64,000 nt of DNA, taken from NCBI GenBank assembly GCA_949987705.1, contig OX465281.1, positions 138,804,876 through 138,868,875 of the forward strand. Reading direction: 5' to 3'. Positions 40,616 through 51,998 of the stretch are shown in pieces. Under the pieces are notes generated by a model. That model made no database searches, was not told the origin of the DNA, and saw only the letters and a program-made list of their open reading frames with translations. The translations under genes and the position numbers were made by a program. Source of the stretch: Thereva unica (Eukaryota; Arthropoda; Insecta; Diptera; Therevidae). How positions within the stretch are numbered: position 1 is the stretch's first letter; the number at the start of each line of letters is the position of its first letter.

Positions 40616-41120
40616 TTTCATAGATGTAAGTACTTTAATATTGAAAAATTGTAAATAAAATTAAAGAATACATTAAATGTTTTTCGTGATATGGAAGCCC
40701 AAACACAAACTATCGGTGGGCGGACATGGCTAGGGACTGACATTTGGGGTCAACAAAATTGATTTCAAGAGTATATTATATTATTATTTTAAACAAAGTT
40801 GGGAGAATAAATAAAACAGATTTTGATTTGTTACTTAGCAATCTTAAAATAAAATAATGTTAATTATATTAAGTGGGAAGTTGTGCGGACACAGAGTTGC
40901 CGGAGTTTTGTGGAAATACCCGAATACATGAGCTTTTCTATTCATGAAACGATAGTTCTCCGCAGAAAATAGTAGTTGCCTCACAATAGTTGAAAATAAT
41001 CAACAGAGACGCGTTCAGAGAATTCCCTTTTCGTAAATAAATGACGCTGGTTGAATGTATAGACTATGAATATGATATCAATGAATTTAATAAAAATTGC
41101 GATCCGAGTACTTTGCTTTT
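40616..41120. other. No gene seen
   Basis: AT-rich stretch between the TIR unit and the gypsy-2 LTR. Short open frames (40981-41178 minus, 41041-41223 plus) have no recognisable features, and the latter runs into the LTR. Confidence 0.5.
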
Positions 41121-42315
41121 TGTTAAGTATTTTGCAGGGCAGGGAATTTTGAGGGCCCTTAGGGCGTTCACCAACCATTCATTTAAAACCTTAATTTCAC
41201 TGCGGCCCATTCGGGGCAAGTAGGACTTGTTTATTTAAAAATTTTACAACACCAATTTAAAACATTAATTTAAAACCTTAATTTCACTGCGGCCCATTCG
41301 GGGCAAGTAGGACTTGTTTATTTAAAAATTTTACAACACTAATTTAAAACATTAATTTAAAACCTTTGCGGCCCATTCGGGGCATGTAGGGCTTGTTTAT
41401 TTAAAAATTTTACAACACTAATTTAAAACATTAATTTAAAACATTAATTTAAAACCTTAATTTCACTGGGGCCCATTCGGGGCAAGTAGGACTTGTTTAT
41501 TTAAAAATTTTACAACACTAATTTAAAACATTAATTTAAAATATTAATTTCTCTGAGGCCCATTCAGGGCTAGTAAGACTTGTTTACTTAAAAATTTTCA
41601 ACAGCCGCCTCGCTTCGTTGGGAGGACACAACCGCCGCCTATTCGAGTTCAAACAACACTTAACTCGAAAAAACAAAAACCGCCCGCCGTCGGTTAAGGT
41701 CAGAACAATCCTTTTTTCGCTCATTAAGCCCAAAACAGAATGAATGCAGAAACTTCGACTTTGACTTCACCGTTGCAGTAAAGTCGACTTTGCCGCACAG
41801 CGCTAACACATTCATTTCAATAACTTCAAAGTCGACAATTTGACAGATAGTATTTACAATTGCAATCACCATTTAATAACATGCTAGAAATTATTAATTT
41901 TGAACAAATGGACAAATTTATTTTTACTGTATGTGGAATTTACGTATATTACCTGCGAAAATTATATTTTTCATACAATAAACTTAGTCAATTTAAATTT
42001 TCTAATTTGGCGACAATGAAAAATTTGAAATGTTGTGTTGGTAGTTCTGAAACTTTTGCAGCAGCTTTAAAAATTCTCAAAGTCGAAGTCGGCGCAAAGT
42101 TTACTGCAACGCTTACTGCATTGATTATGTTAACTGAACGTGATTCCTTTGGAAACTGTATGAAACTGTCAAAATGCAGAGTTGAAGCCGAAGTTTCTGC
42201 ATTCATTCTGTTTTGGGCTTTAATTTTTATCGCCGTCGTGGTTCCGAAAAAACGGAATACTATTCCTACGCCGCAAGGAAAAAGCTGCCGATCTCAGCAA
42301 AAACAGATTTTCTTA
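41121..42315 (-). repeat. Left (3') LTR of gypsy-2
   Basis: Shares long stretches with 57164-60045. Contains about four or five tandem units of 80-100 bp with CGGCCCATTCGGGGCAAGTA and TTTAAAACATTAATTTAAAA (41140-41590), fewer than the other LTR. Interrupted by the MITE at 41727-42219. At the Transib insertion point of the other LTR it reads straight through GCCGTCGGTTAAGG. Confidence 0.85.
41727..42219. mobile_element. Harbinger-type MITE, TSD TTA
   Basis: Inverted ends start AGCCCAAAACAGAATGAATG and remain complementary for about 35 bp with few mismatches. TTA flanks both sides (41724-41726, 42220-42222). The other LTR carries the empty site CTCATTAATTTTTATCG (59945-59961), confirming a clean insertion with one copy of TTA. 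493 bp; the ORF at 41860-42396 is accidental. Confidence 0.92.
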
Positions 42316-42398
42316 TGTTTTTCCTATTTAGTATTTACTTTGATAAGTGTTTCTGTTGTTTTATGGTTTATTTTTAGAATTCTTTTTCTCTTATAAAC

Positions 42399-42976
42399 AT
42401 GTGGCCCGAAACAAGGGGACATTGTTCTGGGTTATTCGGTGTAGTTTTTGCCGAGTTGGCGTTTTGTTATCGGTGGCTGGCGTTGGTACGCCGGCAAGTG
42501 GTTCTGGAGTTTCACTCTGATTTTGGACCTGACCGATGGTAAGTCTACTCTTGCCCTTAGCAAGACAGTTTATTTTTTTTTCAAATATGTTGATACTTTA
42601 TAATTATTTTCTACTTTTTCAGATGTATCCCGATATTGAGAGACGGAGACACTTGTTAGCCCAGGAGGGGGCTGTATTAGACATGATGGAGGCGGTGGCG
42701 GCCCGAGAAGAAGCGGTTTCCCGGAGGGAAGAGGCTCTGGCTTCTGTTGAGCAGGCTGCGGTCCTGCGAACCAGGCGTTATCCCTGGGAGCTCCTCCCAG
42801 TCGCTCAAGGCGGAGGGCAACCTTACACGTTCGAGGAAGGACTAGGCAGCTGGGCTGAGGTTGGCCCAAGTTCCGGAGGGCTTCAGCAACCATCCAACGC
42901 TGGAATGGGCAATGAGGTTTCGGGCCCCTCGCGATCGGAAGATTGGAGGTGTGGAGGCTGTGGTTTCCGGAATTAG
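42399..42976 (+). CDS. Candidate two-exon gene antisense to gypsy-2, unknown function
   Basis: A plus-strand ORF from ATG at 42623 to TAG at 42974-42976 encodes 117 residues: MYPDIERRRHLLAQEGAVLD, an Arg/Glu-rich coiled-coil-like stretch (AAREEAVSRREEALASVEQA), then a Gly/Pro/Ser-rich part and a Cys-containing tail (WRCGGCGF). Just before it is a good intron, GTAAGT at 42539 to a pyrimidine-rich tract and CAG at 42620-42622 (84 bp). The preceding exon has an ORF from 42399 (MWPETRGHCSGL) that would hit a stop at the splice junction, so it is either leader sequence or an upstream ORF. GC content exceeds the surroundings. I recognise no family. It may be a captured host fragment or an antisense transcript driven by the adjacent LTR. 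The last codons overlap gypsy-2 integrase in antisense. Confidence 0.4.
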
Positions 42977-43084
42977 TAGTTTCTAGGGGTCCCACTATGT
43001 CGAGATATACCTTGGCGCCACCAGTACTTCCTACGGATTCGTTTATATGTTTTGATTACGCCCTGATGTCCTCCGAAAGCGGAG
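42962..43084 (-). pseudogene. gypsy-2 integrase remnant, distal part
   Basis: On the minus strand the stretch beside BEL-3 continues the zinc head with GGHQGVIKTYKRIRRKYWW, then jumps in another frame to YLDIVGPLETTNSGN, the start of a Ty3/gypsy integrase core with the first catalytic Asp. The Cys-Cys half of the zinc finger and nearly all of the core are absent. Confidence 0.75.
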
Positions 43085-43975
43085 TGTTCAGGATCCACCT
43101 AAAAATCAATAAAAGAAAACATTAATAAGAGTCATCATAATTAATAAACTCACCTGTTTGGCAGCTATCACAAATCACCTGGAGCACCTGCAGTTGTAGC
43201 ACACCGGTTCAACCTAAAATTTAATAATTAAAATTAGAAATTAGTAGCTTATCAGATACAGTAAACAAATAAATGTAAACATGAACAAATTGATAAACAA
43301 ACACATAACCTCACATTTGACATAAACAACACTTGTGAACTTTGACAATGTTAACATTAAATATAAACATTAACTTAAAGAAACTCACATCAAGATTATA
43401 ATGTAAGTTATTTCAAAGTATTTCCAAACACCATAAAATGGGATTAAATTAATTACACTATTTCAACTTACCCTTTCAAAACACTTATTTGCTGCATCCA
43501 TCACATTACTAAACAAATTTGAAAGCTTAGTTTGACAGCTGTCGATCGTGAGCTTTACCCATTTTTAAAAAGCTCTCGATCGAAAAAATACTCTTAAAAG
43601 CTGCAAAAAAGAGCAAATGGTGGATGGAGCAAATAAGAAAATTAGAAGGGGAATTTTTCGATGTAGCGGAGAGCTTGCAAATATCACGTAGGCATTTTGT
43701 ATATATTCGAGAAAATACTTTGATAAAGCTCTCACAGTTTTTTTGATATCAATACGCGCACAACCTTTGATTTTTTTCTTTTTGAATATTTTTTGAGTTT
43801 TGAAATATTAAGTTCATATTGTGATTTTATAATAAAATTATTAGTTGGAATTATAATAAATAGAATTTATTGTTTGACAAGGCGAGTTTTTGTTTGATCA
43901 TTTGAGATTTCCGTGAGATTACCGTATTTCAGAAATCAGTTACCAAAAACCGCGAAAAAACGGTCCTCATGAACA
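43085..43975 (+). repeat. 5' LTR of BEL-3
   Basis: 891 bp. Shares with 51114-51998 long stretches such as GGAGCACCTGCAGTTGTAGC with very few differences. Confidence 0.92.
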
Positions 43976-43981
43976 TAAAAT

Positions 43982-43999
43982 TGGTCCTTCGAGCCGGAT
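43982..43999 (+). other. BEL-3 primer binding site (tRNA-Tyr)
   Basis: TGGTCCTTCGAGCCGGAT is the complement of the 3' end of insect tRNA-Tyr. It lies six bases from the LTR end. Confidence 0.85.
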
Positions 44000-44164
44000 T
44001 TTGATTAAAAAACTATAAATTTAAAGTGCATAAAAGTTTAATAATAAGAGTGTATAAATTAGATTAAAAACCGAATTTGAATGTTTGAGAATAAAGGGTG
44101 CATAATACGTGTATAAAAACGTGCATTAATTTGAGTTAAGTGCATTAGATCGGATTTTGAGAGT

Positions 44165-44395
44165 GTTTGAATTGAACATAACAGTGTCCTTTAAAATTTA
44201 TCATCTTGAATTTGAATATGATAGTGTCCCTTAAAATTTAGCGTTTTGAAATTGAATATAACAGTGTCCTTTAGAATTTAACGTTTGAAATTGAATATAA
44301 TAGTGTCCTTTAGAATTTAACGTTTGAGTTTGAATATAACAGTGTCCCTTAGAGTTTATCATTTTGAATTTGAACATAGCGGTGCTCTATTAGGC
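44165..44395 (+). repeat. About six tandem 40-bp repeats in the BEL-3 leader
   Basis: Units built on TTGAATATAACAGTGTCCTT, TAGAATTTAACGTT recur with a period of 39-40 bp (AGTGTCC or its variant at about 44183, 44223, 44263, 44302, 44341 and, degenerate, 44381). They lie between the primer site and gag, where packaging or internal initiation signals often sit. Function unknown. Confidence 0.85.
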
Positions 44396-44568
44396 TTTAC
44401 GGTCACAAAACTTAAAAACAGTGTTTTAAGATTAGTGATTAATAAAAACAGTTTATACAGTGCAACTGGATGATCTAGGAGAAGAAGGGACGAACTGGAA
44501 TTGCAATTACGCATAGAACAACAGTAAATTTGAGGAGCTAATTTGGTGAGTCCTTTTCAATTTATTTA

Positions 44569-46430
44569 TTGAATCCAAAGTTGATAAATTGCATGCAAGT
44601 TAATTTGAAAATGGAGTTAGCGGTTTTCGAAACGTTAGTAGCGGAAGAATACGCCACATACGAGAGTGCTCAAAAAAGTTTACGGAACTTTAGAAAGGAT
44701 TCGAAAGTGCGAAAAACCAAGGCCTACTTTAATGGTCGTTTAGAGGCCCTAAATGAATTCTGGCAAGAATTTCGAACGCGTCATCGTGAGCTGGTGTATG
44801 CCAGTAAAAACTTTGAAAAAATACCACAAAAAACAAACAAATATTTTGAAGACGATCTTCTCACAGAAATGCACGAGTGTTATATTCTTGGGAAAGCAGA
44901 AATGCAGGACGAACTACAAATATTACACCCAGATACAACTAGTGATGAACGTCGGCACCGTCCTGTCCTAGAAGCAGGAGAACCGCACGCAGATCGTGAG
45001 AGCGTTAAACTTCCACGGATAAATCTTCCCATTTTTAGCGGAAATTATAATGAATGGACGTCATTCCGAGATTTATTCGTGACATTGATTCATGAAAACA
45101 ATAAGATATCGAGCATCCAAAAACTACACTACCTGCGATCGACACTGAAAGGAGAGGCAGAACAATTATTAAAACACTTCAACATAATAGAAGCTAATTA
45201 TGTGCCAGCGTGGAAAGCTCTAAATGAACGCTACAATAATAAACGATTGTTAATCAAGGCCCAATTGAAAACATTATTTGGACAGACAGCATATTAACAG
45301 GATTCGGCAATCAACATCCGTAATCTTTTAGATACAACGAATGAAACTTTGCAAGCATTGCGAAATCTACATATTGACGTTGATTCTTGGGACACCATAA
45401 TTACCTACGTTATCAGCGAAAAACTACCTAATGAAACTAAACGCTTGTGGGAACAGAGCATTGGAGCCAAGACGGACTTCCCTACATATCAAGAATTGAA
45501 GGTGTTTTTAAAAAGTCAATTTAGGACTGTTGAGGCTTTAGGTACAAATAACAAGAAGACTAATGTCGTTCCAAGACAAGTTAGTGGAATGAGGCAGTCA
45601 TTTTATACTTCACAAGGATTAAGGTGTACACTATGTTCAGGTAACCATAGCATAAGGACATGTGAGCAATTTTTAAAAATGACCCATATGGAAAAAAGAA
45701 ATATTGTCGCAAAAAAGGGACTGTGCTCTAACTGCTTACGGCAAGGACACAAGGCTTCATCGTGCCCCAGCATGCACTCTTGCTTCCATTGTAAGCATAG
45801 GCATCATACGCTGCTACATAGTGAGAGTGTCATTGCAAATTTTACTACAACTGCAGCTCCTCCTGCAACATCCGAGGATTGCATAGCAACGACATCGCAT
45901 CTGGCAACATCCAATGAATCAGTTTCAAATTTCAGCAGCGAATCAATTCCGATCAAGGGCGACGTGAATTCACTGCATGTCGAGAGTTTTAATTCTTCAC
46001 CGGAAGTTCTTTTAGCCACTGCACTCGTTCGTATCTGTTCTCCGTGTGGGCAAGAGGTAGTGGCACGTGCTTTGGTAGATCAAGGATCTCAGCTATCATT
46101 TCTGACTGAACGCCTTGCACAATCATTGAGGCTGGAAAGACTACGCACTCACATGGACATTTACGGAGTAGGAAATCAGAAGACTGGCGTTGGAAAGAGC
46201 TCGGCAAGGTTCACTATCAAATCAATACATGATGACAATCAAGTAACGGCAAGAGCTTTGATAATCAAGTCTATAACTGGCATCCTACCACCTCAAAGGC
46301 TAAGACTCGATGATGACATGTCGCAATTGAAGCAACTCTGTTTGGCGGATCCTCAATTTGTTACTTCAGGCAAAATTGATATACTTATTGGAGCAGAGAT
46401 ATATATTGCAAAATATTGCTGGAAGGATTA
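44569..46430 (+). pseudogene. BEL-3 gag and protease, one internal stop
   Basis: The first frame (44569-45297) holds the DUF1759-type gag domain: KLPRINLPIFSGNYNEWTSF, RDLFVTLIHENNKIS, QKLHYLRSTLKGEAEQLLKH. It ends at a TAA and continues in the same frame through NIRNLLDTTNETLQALRNLH to the Cys/His region: CTLCSGNHSIRTC, GLCSNCLRQGHKASSCPSMH and CFHCKHRHHTLLH. The aspartic protease follows with VVARALVDQGSQLSFLTERL, where DQG replaces the usual DSG or DGG. FGVGN-like repeats and IDILIGAEI, the end of the protease, come near 46400. There a frameshift leads into the next frame. An alternative gag start is the Met at 44611 (MELAVFETLV), nearer the usual family start. Confidence 0.88.
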
Positions 46431-47960
46431 AAGAAACTGAAAACTGGAAATCTTATAGCACAGAACACCACGTTGGGATGGATAATATCAGGAGAGATAT
46501 CATCACCCTCAATAACCAATCGAATTGTGAGCTGCCAGTCGTACATTCAATGAGAGCAGGATCTACGACAATTTTGGGAGATCGAGGAAGTTCAAGTAGA
46601 ACGACATATGACTCTGGAAGAACAAGCATGTGAAACATTTTACACAAAAACTATAAAAAGAGAAACTGATGGCCGTTACACCGTCAGATTCCCATTTAAA
46701 AATGAGCAGCGTCCATCGCTTGGGTCTTCTCCTGCAACAGCGCTAAGACGATTCCATCACTTTGAATCCAGATTCAACAAGGCACCTCACATGCACGACG
46801 AATATGCAAAATGTATAGCAGAGTATGAAGAATTGAACCACATGCGTCGAATCCCAGCATCTACGGAAAAGGTAAAGATAAGTACGAAAAATGAAACATA
46901 TTACGAATCATATTACCTGCCACATCACGCTGTCTTCAAAGAGAGCACAACCACTAAATTGAGGGTTGTGTTTGATGCTTCACAGAAGACAACACATGGA
47001 CCATCGTTGAACGAGACACTTATGGTTGGGCCAAAACTTCAAGATGATTTGTTGAACATTCTTCTTAGATGGCGTAAACATAAGTTTGTCTTCACCGCTG
47101 ACGTCGAGAAGATGTATCGGCAAATTCTTGTAGATGTGGAAGATGCAGATTATCAGCGCATTCTGTGGAGGCCATCACAAACAACCACCGTCCAAGATTT
47201 TTGTTTGAACACCGTCACATTCGGCACAGCGTGTGCACCTTATTTGGCAATAAAAACTTTATACAAACTCGCAGACGACGAAGCAAGCAGGTTCCCAACT
47301 GCATCACAAGCACTAAAAACAGATTTTTATGTTGACGATTTGTTGACAGGAGCCAACACCATAGCTGAAGCGATAAACCTTCAAACTGAGTTAATTGCCT
47401 TATTAAGATCTGGAGGATTCAATTTGCGAAAGTGGACGACGAACGATGCAAATCTACTAATCAACATCCCTATTGAAGATCAGGAAATTAGACAGATCCA
47501 CAACATCGAATTTGATGAGGGCATTAAGACACTTGGGGTGCTTTGGTGTCCTAAAACAGACGCGTTCTCGTACAAAATAAATGTTGAAGCACATTCTAAA
47601 CAAATTACGAAAAGGGAATTATTATCACAAAAATCAAAGTTATTTGATCCATTACGATCAAAAATTTTGATGCAATCGGTGTGGTTATCAGGAACCAATT
47701 GGGATGAAGATGCACCACAAGCCATAGCAGAAGCTTGGTTGAATCTTAAAAATGATTTGAAACAGATCGAACGTATCAAAATACCGCGATGGTTGCACAC
47801 CACTACGAACGATATTGAACTTCATGGGTTTTGTGATGCGTCGACTCGTGCATATGCAGCTGTATTTTATGCAAGGGCTATAGACGATTCGGAAACATCA
47901 TAACAAGACTAATAACATCGAAAACAAAGGTGGCTCCCACAAAACAGATATCATTAGCAC
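46431..47960 (+). pseudogene. BEL-3 reverse transcriptase and RNase H N-part
   Basis: The linker near 46470-46600 shows TTLGWIISGEI and FWEIEEVQ in broken frame. The open frame 46608-47903 then reads DGRYTVRFPFKN and YYLPHHAVFKESTTTKLRVV FDAS; motif A is intact in VFTADVEKMYRQILVD, and the catalytic box is FYVDDLLTGANT. LSQKSKLFDPLRSKILMQSV lacks the GW-SPV segment normally inserted there, an in-frame deletion. RNase H begins with ELHGFCDASTRAYAAVFY and LARLELCGA but the frame breaks near 47900, and the rest of RNase H is lost by deletion before the integrase. RT motifs themselves look sound. Confidence 0.88.
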
Positions 47961-47963
47961 GCC

Positions 47964-49559
47964 TTGAATTATGCGGAGCTGGAGTGCACACAATTAGAAG
48001 AAAGAAAGAATGTTAAGGTCTATCTCTCCATATCAACCAATTCAGATACGACAAAATTAGTTAATAAATACTCAAGTCTTACCACATTATTAAGAGTTTC
48101 TTGTTTTGGTTTTCGTTTCATTGCCAAGTGTCAGAGAATTCATGGTTGCTCGTCGCCCAGGTTAACTACTTCCGAGTTACACAAGGCCCTGATACATTGG
48201 GTGAAGGACGCCCAGGCCGAAGACTTTGTAGAAGAATTAAAGGCACTACGCTTGAGAAAGATCATAAAGGGAAAATTAAACGGTTTGATGCCCTTCATCG
48301 ACAAGGATGGAATTTTGAGAGTTGGAGGACGTTTAGAAGCTTCGAATCTGCCTTGGTCCGAGAAGCACCCGGTGATTTTAAGTCCGAATCATTCGCTCAC
48401 TACCCTCATCATCAGAGACATGCACGCTAGAACCTTACACGGTGGAACACAGTTGATGATCGGACTACTTAGGAAAACATTTTGGAATTTAGATGCCAGG
48501 AACGCCATCAAGCGAGAAATTTACAGATGTATAACCTGCGTAAAACAACGGGCAGCACCACTAACACAACTGATGGGAAATTTGCCAGCGCCAAGAACTA
48601 GAATGTCTCGACCATTCACCCATGTTGGTGTGGATTTTTGTGGACCGTTTAATATAAGAGCATCCAAAGGTAGTGGCCAAAAAACCTACAAGGGCTATCT
48701 AGCGATCTTTGTCTGTCTAGCTGTCCGAGCCATACATATCGAGGTTGTCTCCGAGTTAACTTCTGACGCATTCTATGCAGCCCTAAAAAGATTTGTTAGT
48801 AGAAGAGGAATGTGCTCTGACATTAACTCGGACAATGGCACTAACGTCATTGGAACCAGTAAGACGCTTGATAAAGAATACAATCAACATATAAGACAAT
48901 TAACCTCAGATATTCCACAAATAAGCGCTCCATTACGAATAAATTGGCATTTCATACCTCCATCGGCACCTCATTTTGGAGGTTTATGGGAGGCCGGGGT
49001 CAAGGCCACAAAGCATCATCTACGTAGAGTTCTGACCGGTACTACCCTAACATATGAAGAGTTTACAACAGTGACCACGCAAATTGAGGCGTGCCTCAAT
49101 TCTAGACCGATTACGCCAGTAACAGATAATCCGAGTGATTTGGCAACGCTAACACCGGGTCATTTTTTAATCCAAGAGGCTCCATTGGCATTGCCGGAGC
49201 CATCAATGTTAGACTACAAGTTGAATTCACTTTCACGATGGCAATACCTCACTCAACTAACACAATCCTTTTGGAAGAGGTGGCAATCAGAATATTTAAC
49301 CCAGCTACAGCAGCGACCCAAATGGTCGGAAAGGGTTAAAAATTTAGATGTAGGACAAATGGTAATCATCAAGGATGAAAAATTACCCCCAACTAAATGG
49401 CTCACTGGCAGGATCGTGGAAACCTATCCAGGTGCAGAAAATTTAGTCCGAGTAGTGGCAGTAAAAACCAAGGATGCCATATTTAAAAGGACAATTACAA
49501 AATTGTGTCTGCTGCCAGTAGAACCGGAATTTACCAACACAAGCCCTACACCTTCTTAA
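47964..49559 (+). CDS. BEL-3 integrase
   Basis: A 531-residue open frame. The first 60 or so residues lie in rearranged sequence. Then come the BEL integrase head (LRVGGRLEASNLPWSEKHPV, HGGTQLMIGLLRKTFW, CITCVKQRA). The DDE core has Asp 1 in THVGVDFCGPF, Asp 2 in INSDNGTNVIG and Glu in PHFGGLWEAGVKATKHHLRR. RITPVTDNPSDL-like and LTPGHFLIQEAPLALPEPSM segments follow, with the C-terminal SFWKRWQSEYLTQLQQRPKW and KWLTGRIVETYPGAENLVRV. All catalytic residues are present and the frame is unbroken to the stop at 49557-49559, 195 bp before the 3' LTR. It looks the best-preserved integrase in the window. Confidence 0.92.
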   Translation: MNYAELECTQLEERKNVKVYLSISTNSDTTKLVNKYSSLTTLLRVSCFGFRFIAKCQRIHGCSSPRLTTSELHKALIHWVKDAQAEDFVEELKALRLRKIIKGKLNGLMPFIDKDGILRVGGRLEASNLPWSEKHPVILSPNHSLTTLIIRDMHARTLHGGTQLMIGLLRKTFWNLDARNAIKREIYRCITCVKQRAAPLTQLMGNLPAPRTRMSRPFTHVGVDFCGPFNIRASKGSGQKTYKGYLAIFVCLAVRAIHIEVVSELTSDAFYAALKRFVSRRGMCSDINSDNGTNVIGTSKTLDKEYNQHIRQLTSDIPQISAPLRINWHFIPPSAPHFGGLWEAGVKATKHHLRRVLTGTTLTYEEFTTVTTQIEACLNSRPITPVTDNPSDLATLTPGHFLIQEAPLALPEPSMLDYKLNSLSRWQYLTQLTQSFWKRWQSEYLTQLQQRPKWSERVKNLDVGQMVIIKDEKLPPTKWLTGRIVETYPGAENLVRVVAVKTKDAIFKRTITKLCLLPVEPEFTNTSPTPS

Positions 49560-49754
49560 CCTATCACACATCACATACCGTCCCTCCCGTCCTTGTATCC
49601 TTTCCTCCAGTCTTTTTATCCTTTCTAATCCCGTCCTTTTATCCTTTCTAATCCAGTCTTTTTATCATCTCTATACTCATATTGGTAAAACATTATTAAA
49701 AGTTTTCCTTGCAGGCATACATTTCGAGTCCACAGGATTCAAGGACCGGGAGTA

Positions 49755-51998
49755 TGTTCAGGATAAACCTAAACTAGTGGGATGTTGTGCCTAGAGACTA
49801 GTCACTAATTACGCTTTTTCATGGTATTCTTTCTGTTGAATAACACTTCAGACTGGATGACAATATATTAAGTGGAGATTGATCTGCACTCACTTCCAAC
49901 CCGCCGGATCTGGGAATCGAGGCCAATAATTCGAATGTGTCAAATTGAAAAAAAAAAGAGAACATCACACATGTAAACACTATATAAAACGAATCTAAAC
50001 ATTTTTCTTTGGATTGGAGGAAAATCTAATGTGATGAACTTTGCACAACAGAATTATGTGTATTATTTTACTTAAACATACATATCTTATTGTTAAAAAT
50101 TCGGCTTACCGCACCCTAGTTTGGCCATGGAGATTCATAAGTATCACACTGACCAACGCTATATATAATTAATCTTGAAAAGTTTTTGTTAAAGGCTTAT
50201 GTAGGTTATAAGTTGTGAGACTGAATCTAAAACTGAATCTTGCTGAAAGTATTTAACAAACACTACAATATAATCATCATAGCTTAAAAAAGGGAAATCA
50301 AATGTAAACACTAAAATTCTTTGATTCTTCACCCACGTCATGGTATATTTCTTTATTCAATATAAACAATAGTTTTTGAGCAGCAAATAAAAACTATATG
50401 CCATTATTTCGTTATCATCGGTTTTTGTTCTGGAAGCAAATTTAGAGACGTATTCATGTCAAAAACTTGTTTCATATGAAACAAAATCCCCGAAGGAAAT
50501 TAAAAAAAAATATTATCACGAAAAAAAAGCACCGCGAGCCGAAGGATCGAACTCGCAGCCCCACAGACGAGGGACTTTCCCTAGCCCTTTATAGTCCATG
50601 GAAATGGTACTTTAACATTGCAAAAATGCAGGACAAGGTTTTATTTTTGGGATGTGTACGGGGGGGGTCAGGGTGAGCTTAAGTTTGAGTTTTCGGGATT
50701 CTACCCCCCCCCCCATTTGGCCGCCATCTTGGAAAACGTATGCAAATGGTTTTTCCACTATATCTCCGAAACGGCACATCTTACCGGAAATTTGCAAGGA
50801 CACTTTTTATTTAGAATTAAATAATCTACAATTTATTGCTTAGAAATTTTGTGGTAAAATGAATAATTAAGAAGTTATAAGCCTTAGAACACAAAAATTA
50901 GTCACAATATTTTCTTTAAAGGCTCTTTTTTGTTGTTTAAATATACTTCTGGTTGAAATTTCCAGACCATTTTCTCAGTTTTTGGCCTTTTGACCAAGAG
51001 CTACATTTTGAGATATTTCGCAAGTCTGTAGCTGCAGTACTTTCAGAGATGAAAGTAGGCTTCAGACGGACAGACGGACAGAGCCTCTGTATAAGCTTTT
51101 TTTTTTGAAAAAGCTAAAATCAATAAAAGAAAACATTAATAAGAGTCATCATAATTAATAAACTCACCTGTTTGGCAGCTATCACAAATCACCTGGAGCA
51201 CCTGCAGTTGTAGCACACCGGTTCAACCTAAAATTTAATAATTAAAATTAGAAATTAGTAGCTTATCAGATACAGTAAACAAATAAATGTAAACATGAAC
51301 AAATTGGTAAACAAACACATAAAACCTCACATTTGACATAAACAACACTTGTGAACTTTGACAATGTTAACATTAAATATAAACATTAACTTAAAGAAAC
51401 TCACATCAAGATTATAATGTAAGTTATTTCAAAGTATTTCCAAACACCATAAAATGGGATTAAATTAATTACACTATTTCAACTTACCCTTTCAAAACAC
51501 TTATTTGCTGCATCCATCACATCACTAACAAATTTGAAAGCTTAGTTTGACAGCTGTCGATCGTGAGCTTTACCCATTTTTAAAAAGCTCTCGATCGAAA
51601 AAATACTCTTAAAAGCTGCAAAAAAGAGCAAATGGTGGATGGAGCAAATAAGAAAATTAGAAGGGGAATTTTTCGATGTAACGGAGAGCTTGCAAATATC
51701 ACGTAGGCATTTTGTACATATATATTCGAGAAAATACTTTGATAAAGCTCTCACAGTTTTTTTGATATCAATACGCGCACAACCTTTGATTTTTTTCTTT
51801 TTGAATATTTTTTGAGTTTTGAAATATTAAGTTCATATTGTGATTTTATAATAAAATTATTAGTTGGAATTATAATAAATAGAATTTATTGTTTGACAAG
51901 GCGAGTTTTTGTTTGATAATTTGAGATTTCCGTGAGATTACCGTATTTCCGAAATCAGTTACCAAAAACGGGTCGCGAAAAAACGGTCCTCACGAACA
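49755..51998 (+). repeat. 3' LTR of BEL-3, with an insert
   Basis: Starts TGTTCAGGATAAACCTAAA just after a purine-rich AAGGACCGGGAGTA (candidate polypurine tract, 49741-49754). Matches the 5' LTR only after the insert at 49774-51113. Confidence 0.85.
49774..51113. mobile_element. 1.34-kb insert in the BEL-3 3' LTR
   Basis: CTAAA occurs at 49769-49773 and again at 51114-51118, but once (43099-43103) in the other LTR, fitting a 5-bp target duplication. No terminal inverted repeats or ORFs are evident. It contains TTTGGCCGCCATCTTGGAAAACG, homopolymer G and C runs near 50660 and 50700, and tandem CAGACGGA near 51064. Class unknown. Confidence 0.65.

Larger units (their letters stand above)
43085..51998 (+). 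mobile_element. BEL/Pao LTR retrotransposon (BEL-3), nested in gypsy-2 integrase
   Basis: The LTR at 43085-43975 (891 bp) matches 49755-51998 once a 1.34-kb insert in the latter is discounted. Both start TGTTCAGGAT and end GAACA. Flanks are CGGAG (43080-43084) and CGGCG (51999-52003), a 5-bp duplication with one mismatch. A tRNA-Tyr-type primer site follows the 5' LTR. Gag, protease, RT, RNase H and integrase follow in BEL order on the plus strand. Lesions: a stop in gag, a frameshift after protease, deletions in RT and RNase H. The gypsy-2 integrase reading frame continues from one side of BEL-3 to the other. Confidence 0.93.

Noticed and set aside
41860..42396. A 178-residue plus-strand ORF
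   Set aside because: Runs across the MITE and the LTR edge; explained by non-coding element sequence.
42570..42995. Minus-strand proline-rich ORF continuing gypsy-2 integrase
   Set aside because: Only its first residues (GPLETTNSGN) are integrase; the rest is the reverse of the candidate plus-strand ORF and has no integrase motif.
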